NCBI GenBank assembly: GCA_921293015.1
Contig: OV121098.1
Location: 10,329,016 to 10,393,015 of the forward strand
Reading direction: 5' to 3'
DNA: 64,000 nt
From: Phorcus lineatus
Lineage: Eukaryota > Mollusca > Gastropoda > Trochida > Trochidae
The position numbers and the translations under genes are program-made. Each line of letters opens with the position of its first letter. Position 1 is the first letter of the stretch. Of this stretch, positions 22,249 through 33,586 are shown piece by piece. The notes under the pieces were generated by a model. The model was given only the letters and a program-made list of their open reading frames with translations. It was not told where the DNA came from and ran no database searches.

Positions 22249-23885
22249 ATCAGCCAAAGTCTAGCTTGGAAATGTGTGACTGCCCTCCTACAGAAGTGAA
22301 GATCTTTCATAAAGCCTGTAGCGAGGGAAAGCTAGTCGAGGTCAAGTACATTCTTGCATCTCACACCACTATCATAGACTGTAGGGGTGAAATTGGGAGA
22401 ACTGCACTAATGAAAGCTGTTTGTAAAGGACATGTAAAAGTTGTAAATCTTCTGAAGGAAAGCGGGTCAAATTTTAATGCAATTGATGACAACAATAACA
22501 ACATCCTCCACATGGCTTGTCTGGGTGGACATGTAGACATGGTGCAGTACATTCTTTCACTACACGTCTTAGATATGGAAAGTAAGGGATATCATAGGAG
22601 AACTCCATTATTGCAAGCTGTTTATAAAGGACATTTACCGATTGTAAGGCTTCTGAAGAAAAGTGGGGCTAATTTTAAAGCAGTGGATAAATACAATGAC
22701 AATATCCTTCACATTGCTTGTCGTGGTGGACATGTTGACATGGTGAAGTATGTTCTTACATTGAACGGTTCAGATATTGAAGGGAGGGGATTTAATGGGA
22801 AAACTCCCTTGTTGACAGCGGTGAATGAAGGGCATATACCAGTTGTAAAACATCTTAAGAAAAGGGGGGCTAATTTGAAAGCAGTGGATAAATACAACGA
22901 CAACATTCTTTATTTGGCTTGTTTAAGTGGACATGTTGACATGGTGAGGTATGTTCTTACATCGAAAAGTACAGAGCTTGAGTTTAGGGGATTTAACGGA
23001 AGAACCCCTTTGTTAACAGCAGTGTATAAAGGGCATATAGCAATTGTAAACCTTCTTAGGGAAAGAGGGGCTAATTTGAAAGCAGTGGATAAATACAATG
23101 ACAACATCCTTCATTTGGCTTGTGAAGGTGGACATGTTGACATGGTGAAGTATGTTCTTATGTTGAACGGTTCAGATATTGAAGGGAGGGGATTTAATGG
23201 GAGAACTCCCTTGTTGACAGCGGTGAATGAAGGGCATATACCAGTTGTAAAACATCTTAAGAAAAGGGGGGCTAATTTGAAAGCAGTGGATAAATACAAT
23301 GACAACATCCTTCGATTTGCTTGTCTAGGTGGACATGTAGACATGGTGAAGTATGTTCTTACATTGAACGGTTCAGATATTGAAGGGAGGGGATTTAATG
23401 GGAGAACTCCCTTGTTGACAGCAGTGAATAATGGGCATATACCAGTTGTAAAACTTCTTAAGAAAAGGGGGGCTAATTTGAAAGCAGTGGATAAATACAA
23501 TGACAACATCCTTCATTTGGCTTGTGTAGGTGGACATGTTGACATGGTGAAGTATGTTATTTCACTGAACATCACAGATTTAGAAAGTAGAGGAAAGTAT
23601 GGAAGAACTGCTTTAATGAAAGCTGTATATATGGGGTACATACCAGTCGTTAAGCTTCTACACCAAAGATACGGAGCACGACTATTAGCAGTGGATGATC
23701 TGCGTTTCAATGTACTCCACATGGCTTGTGAAAAAGGTCAAGTAGAAATGGTCAAGTATTTAGCGACTCTTAAAGAGCTATCTGGGTTGAAGAGGAGGGA
23801 AAATAGCAAAGGACAAACGCCTTTAGATGTGGCAAAACAAAAGGGGTATCAGAAAGTTTTGGCATTGCTTCAGGCAGAGGAATAG
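22249..23885 (+). CDS. Last exon of gene A: 16 ankyrin repeats
   Basis: Opens after a good acceptor (TTTCTCTTTACAG, AG at 22247-22248). The reading frame has no ATG at its upstream end, so it is an internal or terminal exon rather than a whole gene. It enters in phase 1, as exon 3 leaves, and stops with TAG at 23883-23885. AATAAA follows at 23966. About 545 residues carry 16 ankyrin motifs of ~33 residues in alternating types, NILHLAC-GGHVDMVKYVL and RTPLLTAV-GHIPVVK-L, so the true unit is a 67-residue (201-nt) dimer. Middle dimers are nearly identical in DNA. Ankyrin arrays bind partner proteins, and no partner is indicated. No membrane segment is visible. With exons 1-3 the product would be 651 residues with a signal peptide, an unusual combination for ankyrin repeats unless a membrane-segment exon was missed. 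Confidence 0.75.
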
Positions 23886-23925
23886 TTAATTTCAGTCAAT
23901 GTTCTTCATTAACGTCTGTTTCTGA

Positions 23926-23928
<3 letters not shown>

Positions 23929-23962
<34 letters not shown>
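23929..23962 (+). repeat. (TA)n microsatellite
   Basis: Seventeen or so TA dinucleotides between the ankyrin stop codon and its probable poly(A) signal, so it would be in the 3' UTR. Confidence 0.95.
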
Positions 23963-23965
<3 letters not shown>

Positions 23966-23967
<2 letters not shown>

Positions 23968-23971
23968 TAAA
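23966..23971 (+). terminator. Probable poly(A) signal of gene A
   Basis: AATAAA about 80 bp after the ankyrin stop codon, directly behind the TA microsatellite. Confidence 0.5.
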
Positions 23972-24076
23972 TATAAACGTATGATGTAATGCTAATAAGT
24001 ATATAATGCCTCATCTTACGGTAGGCAATTCCTAATATCATTGTTCGCAGAAAGGTTATAACTTTTAGAATAGGAT

Positions 24077-24285
24077 CATTCTCTCCCCACAGAGAGAGCT
24101 CCGTCATAAGTTCCTATACAACCTCTGGCTTAATAGAAGGTTTCTCGAGCACGGAATGTAGAACGCTGATTGGAGGCAATCAAAGTTAGTTCTGCAATCA
24201 GCGACGCTGTTTCAAAAGTTACAATTCAAATCGCCTATGTAGCTTTATGAAAGCTAAACTTTATTCGAATATCCAACTTGCACTT
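24077..24285 (-). repeat. Right inverted repeat flanking the ankyrin exon
   Basis: Inverted partner of 21314-21511. It ends about 10 bp before the TTAA that begins the piggyBac-like element. Confidence 0.8.
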
Positions 24286-24299
24286 TGAGTCGTCTTTAA

Positions 24300-26035
24300 C
24301 TCATTAACGCCGAGAGCCGTGTATATGCGTCAAAATAATGAGATCCTCACAGCGAGAGACGCATATAAGCGTCGGTTAATTAGCAGTTTCTTACAGCAAG
24401 AGACGCTTATGTGCGTTAATTGAAATCACCTCTTATTCAGCGAGAGCAGTGTATGTGCGTCCGTCTTATAGTATAACAATGAACTTATTTTTTTAAAATT
24501 AGTTTAGCATCCATTAATGTAGATAACAGTTTCGTAAATAAGATGCTATCCTCAGGAAAGCAACAAGAAATGAAAATCGTTCCTCTTTGTGCATAAATAT
24601 ACTACGTTTGGTAAATGAAAACATTTTGAATATGTTGATTTTAGAAGGGAAATAAATACTTTAAAAAGAAGGTTTATTTATTCAGATGAAACGATTCGAG
24701 TCTTTGTGAAGTTACCAATTTTGAAACATTGTCAGATATATTGTATTTGTAAAACGCTTTGAATTCATATATCTAAGACGAAACGAGAGGAAGCGTTATT
24801 ATAAACATTTATGTACTTGTATTCATAAATCATTTGTTAAGAATTTGAGGCTATTGGAAGTGACACTTTGATTTAACCTTTAGTTCTTGAATGCATCACT
24901 TTGGGGATGTCATGTCATGAACTATCAATTTGATAATTGCATGTAATTAATATTTTGAACGCAAGTGTTGTTCTACTTTGAATACTATTATTAATATAAG
25001 AGTTAGTTTGAATATTACTTTACTGAACTAGCTGAGCGCATCTTATATCATGCACGGTCAGTAGCGGTCCGATAACAATAATAGTTTTAGCATGTACATT
25101 TTTTTTTTTAAATTCGACAATATGCTTCATAGATCAACGACCCTGTCTGACGTTGAATGGATACATACACATGTTAAGTTATAATTAGAGTTGACAACGA
25201 AATAGATCACTTGGTCAATATTAATAATCATTACATTCGTTGATGTTACGTGCTATCTCTTAAATCGGGATATCATTTCCATAAATTCTTAATTATTATT
25301 CAGATGGTTGAGATACCGACAGACTGTATCTACTCAACATGGGGTGGTATATGCAGTATTTGTATTTACAAATAGGAATGCATGTAAATCAACATATGTG
25401 AAAATATTAGGTACGTTACTTGTCTATGTGTTAGTACTTGTAAAGGTGTGTACAATATGCCGCCATCAAATCACTGTAGTGGTAGATTGAGAAAGACAAT
25501 CTAACAAGAAGATTGACAAATGCTTATAAGTGATATTTGGTATATACTATAATATATAAGTGTGTGTCTGTGTTTATTATTTGCTGTTCTTTGTACAAGG
25601 ACTGTTGTTTAAGTATAAGTAAGAGAATTTGTCTCTCATAAGATTTTGACCAATGTAAAAGGTGCTATATCTAATGCAGTTTACCTGTCAATTTTATTTG
25701 GTGAGACAATGAAAACAATTTCACTCTCTCTCCCTCCCTCTCTTTGAGTATGTTTATGATTTGAAATCAGACAAACCGCAAAATATAAATATTCAATGGT
25801 GTTATATCATATGTTATATTCCTGTAAAGTATCAATATTCAGCACCTGCATCTATCTTCATGAAAATATAAAACAATCAAGATCTATGGCACAAGGCTAG
25901 ACAGTTTCAACAGTCGCTCACAAAGGCTGTCGCTATAAAAGCGGTGCTTTGTACTAATTGGTCTCGCTACAGCGAGCAGCGTCTGTGGTCAGTGGCCCAG
26001 GTGTAGAGCCGTGAAGATGTCTCGGCGTTAATGAG
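24300..26035. mobile_element. piggyBac-like non-autonomous element with TTAA duplications
   Basis: Flanked by TTAA at 24296-24299 and 26036-26039. The 16-bp termini CTCATTAACGCCGAGA and TCTCGGCGTTAATGAG are perfect inverted repeats. TTAA target duplication is characteristic of the piggyBac superfamily, although the first bases are not the usual CCY. The left subterminal region (24300-24470) has about four iterated GAGAGNCG...TGCGT motifs, as expected of transposase-binding repeats. No transposase frame is present, so it would depend on an enzyme supplied elsewhere. A diverged sister copy is at 12248-14661. Confidence 0.8.
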
Positions 26036-26039
26036 TTAA

Positions 26040-29000
26040 AGAACACATACGCCTCCTTTTGCGATTGTATCATTGCATAGGCCTATGTTACAACACATAC
26101 GTTATTCATGCATTCGGTGCTTTCAATGGCTGAAATATTACCAGGTAGTTTAAGTTGCAATATAGTGCCGTTAGGGGAAACTGCCTAAAGCCCGAGAAAC
26201 CTTCGTATTGAGACAGACGTTGTATAGAAAGCAGCTTTTGTTGGGAGAGACTGAAATAGGGTATGAGCAACCTCAGCATTATGAATCAGCTCTCGCTCCT
26301 TCCTCATACCCTGATCTCTTTCAAGCCAAAAGCCTCGTGTGGATAGCTATCTAACCAGCCAATGAGACGACTCGCATCCAGCAAAATCCGTTGAGTTCAA
26401 AATAGTAGCTTCATACTCCTTGCATAACGACATTCCATTGGATGAAGTAATAACAGGTGAATTAAGCCACGAATATCAAGCCGATCCAGCCGTACGACGC
26501 ATTTGGCCTTTAAGTGCAAATCCTGGGTGATTTTGCTCCAAAATTTTTCGTCTTTATACGCTATGATTCGCATGAATATCTAATAGACGTAAAAAAACCA
26601 CATTCATTAGTGAAAAGGTATCAATAACATAAATTCCTTAGCTATTCAGATGAAGGTTATTTTAACAAATCGTAAAAGAAGTTGTAAACTGTACCGTTTT
26701 CTTCGCTGTTTTGACGTATCGGCCATTTTACTTTCCTTACGGAAAACACCGGAAAAAACTCGATTTTGTCAGATGAAATGTGTGACGTCATCTGTGTAAT
26801 ACAGATGGCCTCAGTCGTATTTTACACTGGCAGACAATAAAATAGCGCGGAGTGTAGGAGCCATTCCAGTCGACTCCTTTTGAGTTTCTGACGCAATAAT
26901 AAAATAGTAATTAACCTTTGGTTGTTGAATCTGGCAATTTTTTCAATTATAGGCTGATTTCGCTAAATGATATATGTGCATGATGTGTCGATGTTCGAAA
27001 TGGATTTTTTATTGTAAGCTTTCCATGTTTTAAAATCCATGTCCAGTCTTTATTTTCATCTGACGAAATAAAAAAATTATCAAATATTCTAAACCTTCAT
27101 TCATTCATTCATTCGTCCATTTTTCATGTTACCTTTGTTGTAATTCTACTAATAAATTAAGTGCAAATAAGCTGATCACCTATTCACAAGGAATTAAGAT
27201 AACAATTTTTAAACATAAGTCTATGAAAATATATGATACTAAAAACCATGTATTGACAAAAGAATACAGTGAAAGAATTTTCTGAAAATGGATATCAAAA
27301 CAGAACAAAATAAACTATTGTTTAAAGTTTATAAATAAGGATTCTCAAACACATTCTTTTGTTTGTGATGTTTTTTAATTGCATATTGACAGCATACAAA
27401 ATGCCCTTGTTTGCTTTAAATGTTATTTTCCCCCTAACATATTAACGGCTTTACCTGTTACGATACAATAAACTGCTGTAAATGCTGAATAAATTCATGC
27501 AGTGGTGTACAAAACCAAGATATTAAACTAATGACATTGCATATTCAATAAATATTCAGTCATCTAAAGAAATTTTTTATGTACAAAAAAGTGTTTTGGT
27601 TTGCAGACACTCTGGCCTAAATATCATAACCTGTCATCATTCTGTCATGACAACATTAAATATTGCTCAAGTAAATATTATTAGACACATTAAAAAATAT
27701 CTAGATTATAAATGCATGTGATAGATTCATATTACAAAAATATAATATACAACATATGTTTTTTGGGTTTAGGGTTAGGGTTATCAGTCTTAATATTTTG
27801 TTTTGTTGAAATTAAGGGGGGAAACATGCATTGAGATGATTGACTTTCAATAATTTTCAAAGTCAAGTTTGGCACACAGAATTATTCCAAGCTTTGCACA
27901 AAATTATATTTAATTTCCTGATTAAGGGGAATAATTTAAGCAATATTTGATATTGAATCTGTTCGAATAAATTAAAGTTAATAAATCAATTCTGTTTAAA
28001 TAAAAAAAATGAAAAAAAATAATTTGATTCACTATATTTTGCTTTGTATAGTTTATATACAAAAATTCGTGGCATAATTAATTATAATTAAAGTATATCT
28101 TAATATAATTTAGAGTTGAAAGACTAAAATGTAAATTTGGTCATCTGGTAATTTTACACCCTTTTCAAAATTCTAATATCAACAAAAAATTATCTGTGTG
28201 CAGTTAACCTATGTGAGTTTGTAATTATATAATTTACACATATTCCCTCTTACAACTAATTAAACTTCACCGATTGTTCAAATGTTTTTTCACACACTTG
28301 TACCGATGTAGATGGATGCCGCCTTTCGAGAGTCACGGCAGCAAAATAAAAATAAAAACTCGGCGACTAACGAGAGCTGCGTTCGAGAGACTTACGATGA
28401 TAGAACGGCTGTTTCATTGACACTGAATAATCCAATTAAGTGATATTGATGCATTCGACAGTAAACTGACGAAAAAAAATATTTTGAAGAGTTTAGGAAA
28501 GTTATAACAAAGACACCGGTGTTTTTGATTGGGTGCATTATCCGTATAGACACAGTGAAAAGCAGTGGTTTGAGACCGCGATTTTATCCTATGAATTGTT
28601 TCCATATAAAAGTCATCATAAGGCCATTTCCATTTTTTAAATTTTTCGTACAGCACTTGAATTTAAAAACCATCATCCCTAAAACGTCCTGAGTTTTCAA
28701 TAGCTACAAGAATACAATCACCTAAATATGAAAAGTGGTGTTGTTTACGTTTGCTATGGTGGCTACGTCACGTGTGTTTTCCACACTTGACGTCACATCC
28801 GGTTAATTTTACGGAAAAACACGATTTTACTATCAATTTACTATCCTTTTTCAATCGTAATTATTTACAAAACCAATTAATATAGAAATTTTAAAACTTT
28901 ACGTAAATTCATTTCAAGAAGGATTTATTATAAAAACATGCACAAAAGTGTACAATTTGGCTTGGTTAAACAAGGTGTATTAACCCGGAAGCCGCACTTT

Positions 29001-30328
29001 AAAGAGATTAAGGTATTAGGAGCGATCGACAGTGGATTTATGCTGATATATCAGGACCGTGTTCGATGTATGTTATGCTCTGGATATCCTGATATATTGG
29101 CACGAATGTTTTAATCATAGTATGCCCAGGGTATGTGTATAATAATCTGATAAATCAATGCCAAATTTGCAAAGTAAAGAAAAGTAGAGAGATTGAAAGT
29201 ATCCCTTCACATGTGATGCCTTGAAATCATGTTTTCAAATAAGTTAAATTTGTGATTGCCGCATGAAGCTTTATGTATTGCTTGTCAGGAGAAGATCCAT
29301 TCCATTGGATCAACCAACTTTCATGAAACTTTTAGTTTTTCGGATATAGGAAATCAACTTTTGTTATGGCTAAGGTGGTTATGGGCAAATGAAATGCCTT
29401 TAAGAAGTGGTGGGGCAAATATTATATTATTATATATAATATGACTGTTTGAAATCATTAAGAAGATGTCTTGCAAGTCAAAAGAACCGAAAATACGAAA
29501 GTTGAACGTCGTTTACTTGTGCGCAAATAGTATAACTTTATAACGTGATGTTTACCACTTCTGTAACTGGCTTGTTTTTGATGACATGATGTTGTCAGGT
29601 CACGGTTACTTTATTTTGTTGATTGACTTTTTGTTTCATATGACTGTAGTTTAAATAAATAAATGCTCAAATTTCAAGTATCTAATTATGCTTTGAATAT
29701 TCATGTCTGTAAACATCTAGAAAAAAAAAGGTTGATATCATCAGGGAGACGACGTGCACAGGAATGCATTGACCGTCAAGGGGGTCATACTCAATATTGA
29801 GTATCATTGAGGGACACTAAATTTGATATGACATTGTTACACTCACCGTTTTCCTGTATCTGTGGTGCCCTACCTTCTTTTTCGGGTCATTATCCAATTT
29901 ATTGTTAAAGGTACTGCCAATTATTTTATATTTTCCGTTGACGTATTCACTTGTTAATCTTATAATAAACTCATTTACTATATTGAAGTTTTAGTTTTAA
30001 TTTTATCTGCCAATGAAATGAGGTGTTCACTTTCTTTAGCCTGCCAGTTTATTTTAGAAATAATTGTCATCTCATAATATATTCAGGGCTTGACATTTGA
30101 CTGTCCAGACCCAAAACCATGGAAACTTTATAAATAAAATAATAATATCAAGTCCAGGTTTCAAGGTTTTTTTAAAATAGCACACACAGGAAATGGGAAT
30201 ATTAAAAAAAAAAAGGTATCAATTGTGAAGATATGAATCGTTACACTAAATCATTGGCACAATTTCATTAATAACAACTGCTGTCAATGACTGTTGTGTT
30301 TATAAAGGCAAACCTGTTTTTTGTAATC
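26040..30328. other. Long gene-free interval
   Basis: AT-rich, with no convincing exon or repeat partner. Noted inside it: inverted arms GGTATGAG and CTCATACC within 26255-26330; TGACGTCA-type motifs near 26783 and 28790 next to CCGGAA- or CATCCGG-type motifs; two and a half TTAGGG units at 27765-27783; and a run of CATT repeats near 27095-27115. The 80-codon minus frame at 28414-28656 begins with GTG and resembles nothing known to me. Confidence 0.35.
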
Positions 30329-30480
30329 AATGACTCAATACCTTATCGTTGTGTGGTGGTTTGCGTGCTTCCGAGACCTGAAGTTGTGTGCAAGCTGGAG
30401 CTAACATACTCCTGGTAGGGGCATTCACCCTGGATAGGTCGATGGGTAGAAGCCAGACCAAATTTGAGTCCTTCTAAAAT
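30329..30480 (+). mobile_element. SINE, family 2, 5' part only
   Basis: Head through GGGTAGAAGCCAGACC is present (TGACTCAATACCTTATCG onward). The body and CTCA tail are missing. Confidence 0.75.
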
Positions 30481-31706
30481 TCCGATATTCTACACTACAG
30501 TGAAAATATGAGGTCGATTACTTACGTGATGAAAGACAATTACATAACATTGAAAATGCAAAACTTCCTGCATATGATTTGATTCTGTGGTAGTAGATGT
30601 GGTGGGTTACCTCCATTAGTCCAGGAATGCTTCCGTTAAAGGGCAACAGCGATGAAGTTGTAGAAGTGAGGTCTTACAATTGTACCCGTGATGTCATCCC
30701 CTGATATTTTTGTGTAATGAGAATGTGATGGATCCACATTTGCAAATGCAATATCTCCGTAAATATCAAAATCTCCGTAGTACGTTTTTGATAAAGTATT
30801 CATGCAGTGTTAGCCGTGTAATGTATGTGTTAGTTTGTGCAAAATATATCTTTCAAATGTGTCAACTTATACGAATACATTACTAAACTGGATTATAGAA
30901 CAAATTGTCACAGACCTCACAAAATCTGTGAGATATTATGTAAGAGGTTAATAAAAGATTCGCTTATTTTCTTTCCTCAATCCTTGATTGATATCGTATT
31001 TTGCATGTTGTTATCAAGGCTGATTGATGTACCTTTTCAGATGTTGTAAATAAATGTATGAAGAAATCTGAAATTACTTTCCTATTTTTTTGGTTAGAAT
31101 GGAGCAGGAGGAATTTTCTGATTTGGTTTTCCAACAATTTGGCATGCATGACAGGTTTTGCAAAATTCAGTCACATGTGTGATGTGAGTTGATGGAGTCA
31201 CATATGCCAAACTTAATCAATGGTGTCGTTTGATCGCGAACTATCGACTGTTACCAAAAAGACACATTTTAAAGCTTATTGGTTTTATGATCGAAAACCA
31301 GACAGTGGCACGCCTCAAATATTCAAACGTCAAACATATCTAAAACAGCCAGGAGGGCAGTTAGGAGTTGATAGCATTTGTTAGGTTATATAAATAGTAT
31401 CCATGTATATTGGACGTGATATCTACACCTTTGTGCATTGATTAGTCTGTTTTTAGATTTTCATGGGAAACAAGTATTTGTTATAAATATGTCTTTTGGA
31501 CATGAAAAGTTTAGATGTTTTGTTTTTACATCACCACAAATGACATTTAGGTTCGTATCAAAGGTAAATAATATGTTTTGAAAATCACGGAGTGGCTCTT
31601 TAAAGTCATCGAGAATCATTCCCAGTTCCCTTCTTGACACATCTGAATCCTAACATTTGTCTATGGTGTAATAAGTGAAGACATGAAATAATGAAAGATT
31701 CCTGGT
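30481..31706. other. Spacer, nothing recognised
   Basis: Only short frames with AT-rich codon use. Confidence 0.35.
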
Positions 31707-31710
31707 TACT

Positions 31711-31734
31711 GTCTCTGTGTGTATGTGTCTGTGT

Positions 31735-31765
<31 letters not shown>

Positions 31766-31805
31766 GGTGTGTGTGTGTGTGTCTCTCTCTCTCTCTCTCT
31801 CTCTG
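31711..31805 (+). repeat. (GT)n-(CT)n compound microsatellite
   Basis: Alternating GT with a few interruptions passes into CT near 31782. It abuts the first 31-bp minisatellite array. Confidence 0.95.
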
Positions 31806-31806
31806 T

Positions 31807-31936
31807 GAGAGGAAGAAAGTGTTATAAACGAAATGTAGAGAGGAAGAGAGTGTTGTAAACGAAATGGAGAGAGGAAGAGAGTGTTATTAACGATATGTAG
31901 AGAGGAAGAGAGCGTTATAAACGTTATGTAGAGATG
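31807..31936 (+). repeat. 31-bp minisatellite, small array
   Basis: About four units of the form GAGAGGAAGAGAGTGTTATAAACGAAATG, the same unit as the larger array at 37662-38055. Confidence 0.9.
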
Positions 31937-33280
31937 TTTGATCTGACATACCATGTGACTATGGGTGTTGGGTAGGCGGGGCTACTCTGACAGGTCAAAA
32001 CGAGGCTGGAATCTTGATTGACAGGTACTTGTTGGTTGTTGCTGGTGATGTTGGTCAGATTGACATATTATACTGGAACTGTTGGGGGAGTGAACATTTT
32101 TGTGAAATATTCACATTGCTTATCATTGCAACTTATTTTTTATTCAAATTTTTCAGAAAGATTATGTAAGCGTTTCTGCGCAAAACTTTACCAGAAACTA
32201 GGATTGAAAATGTTATACTTCTTTAAGGGACATTTTAGAAGCTGGATTGATGAAGAACAAGTTCTTATTGATAGTCAACTTCTTTTGTTGCAACAAATCC
32301 GAGAACAGGGCTGCCAGAAATTGGCCCCATTCATCATCACCCTGTCATACGTCAGACCTGTCAGTTATCACATGCGCCTTCTCAAAAAACAAGCCAGATG
32401 AAATATCGTTTTAAAAAAGAGTTAATTCATCCCGAACCTACTACATATCAACGGTAAAACAGCGTCAACTGGAATGAAGAGCCGAGCGGCCGTGTCTATC
32501 ACGTTCCTTACGATTGCAGAGAGAGTAACATTGGCGAAACGTCCCGCCCTCTTTGACTTGGATTTAAAGAACACCAGACCCCAGTACAGAAAAAAAGATT
32601 CAAAATCCGATATATCAGACCACACCCAAGCCAACTCTTATGGCCGCATCCTTTAGAATAACATCAGTATCCTAGAAGCCAAACATTCAGACTTAGAAAG
32701 ACACTTGAATGATTTAGTATTAAACACCTCAATTCCTATTTGAATACAGACCAAGGGTACATTTTCAAGCTAGCTTTTCGTCACCTCATTAGCAACAATA
32801 AGTAGTTATCCAACGTACTTAATGGGGCTTCCATATCTGTTAACTCAAACTATCATATCCTATACATTGACCTTTTTTCTTGTATGAACTACTCCCAACT
32901 GTAAATACTACTTTAGTATATGTACATCGAACTAGTTAATTGTAAAGCCCCATCTCATGAATGTTTATATATGCCTTCATGGAATCATTTGTTTGATAAC
33001 AATGTATTATCGACACCGAAACGTTGCATTTCGTAAACTATCCATAATGACCTGCTCTTCTTCAATATATGTACTCTATTATAACGTTTATGATCCTTTT
33101 TTATTTACTTTTTTCCTTCATGAATACAGTTTTGAACAATGAAACAGAAATCAAAATTATTGTAAAATTGTTTTTAAAAACCTGTGCAATCCCCTTAACA
33201 TAATCTCAAAACGTCATGTTTCAGTAACAGTCTTTGTGATTCCAGTAATTATTGAATGCTGCGACGGCAAAATGTATAAC
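31937..33280. other. Spacer with weak open frame at 32018-32401
   Basis: The 127-codon frame at 32018 starts with TTG, not ATG, and I do not recognise it. If coding, it would be an internal exon of unknown kind. GAAACGT words near 32535 and 33020 recall retroelement termini but have no supporting structure. Confidence 0.3.
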
Positions 33281-33586
33281 CTTGTACGACGAGGTTGAGA
33301 CTTTGTGATGTTCTGGTGATTCCCGAGATGAGAGCCTCACAGTTGTATGTTCCCTAGTCTATCAACTGGACTCTCTGAGACCATACGCTGACAGTAACCA
33401 CACTCTCATTATCTTGTCTAATGTAGGAGATAACTCCCTTACTAACTGACTGTCCATCTCGTCTCCAGCTGATGGTAGAGCGGAGTGCAGTGGGGCTGGT
33501 CTCGCACACCAGGGTTATGTCAGTGCCTTGTGTTACGGATAGGTTGGAATTGGTAGCGTTAAGGAGGGTCACACTCGTCAGAGGAA
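33281..33586 (-). pseudogene. Immunoglobulin-domain exon with premature stop
   Basis: On the minus strand a CTTACAG acceptor precedes base 33586, and a donor GTTATA follows base 33281. The 306-nt exon is phase 1-1, the classic arrangement for Ig-domain exons. The frame reads VPLTSVTLLN, then TDITLVC (B-strand cysteine), ISWRRDG (C-strand tryptophan), DNESVVTVSVW, QLID, a TAG, and GTYNCEA (F-strand cysteine). The TAG at 33354-33356 falls where a glutamine (CAG) or similar residue would precede GTYNC, so one base change truncates the domain before its second cysteine. No sister Ig exons were found nearby. It could be a decayed relic, a sequencing error or a real null allele. Confidence 0.7.

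Noticed and set aside
22361-23722. Series of long antisense open frames across the ankyrin exon (62-132 codons)
   Set aside because: They repeat with the 201-bp unit of the sense repeats and are a by-product of its codon use. No start context, splice sites or known motifs.
31706-31954. 82-codon minus frame with threonine-histidine repeats
   Set aside because: Translation of the GT/CT microsatellite and minisatellite.
32018-32401. 127-codon plus-strand frame
   Set aside because: Starts with TTG, lacks recognisable domains and has no clean splice borders.
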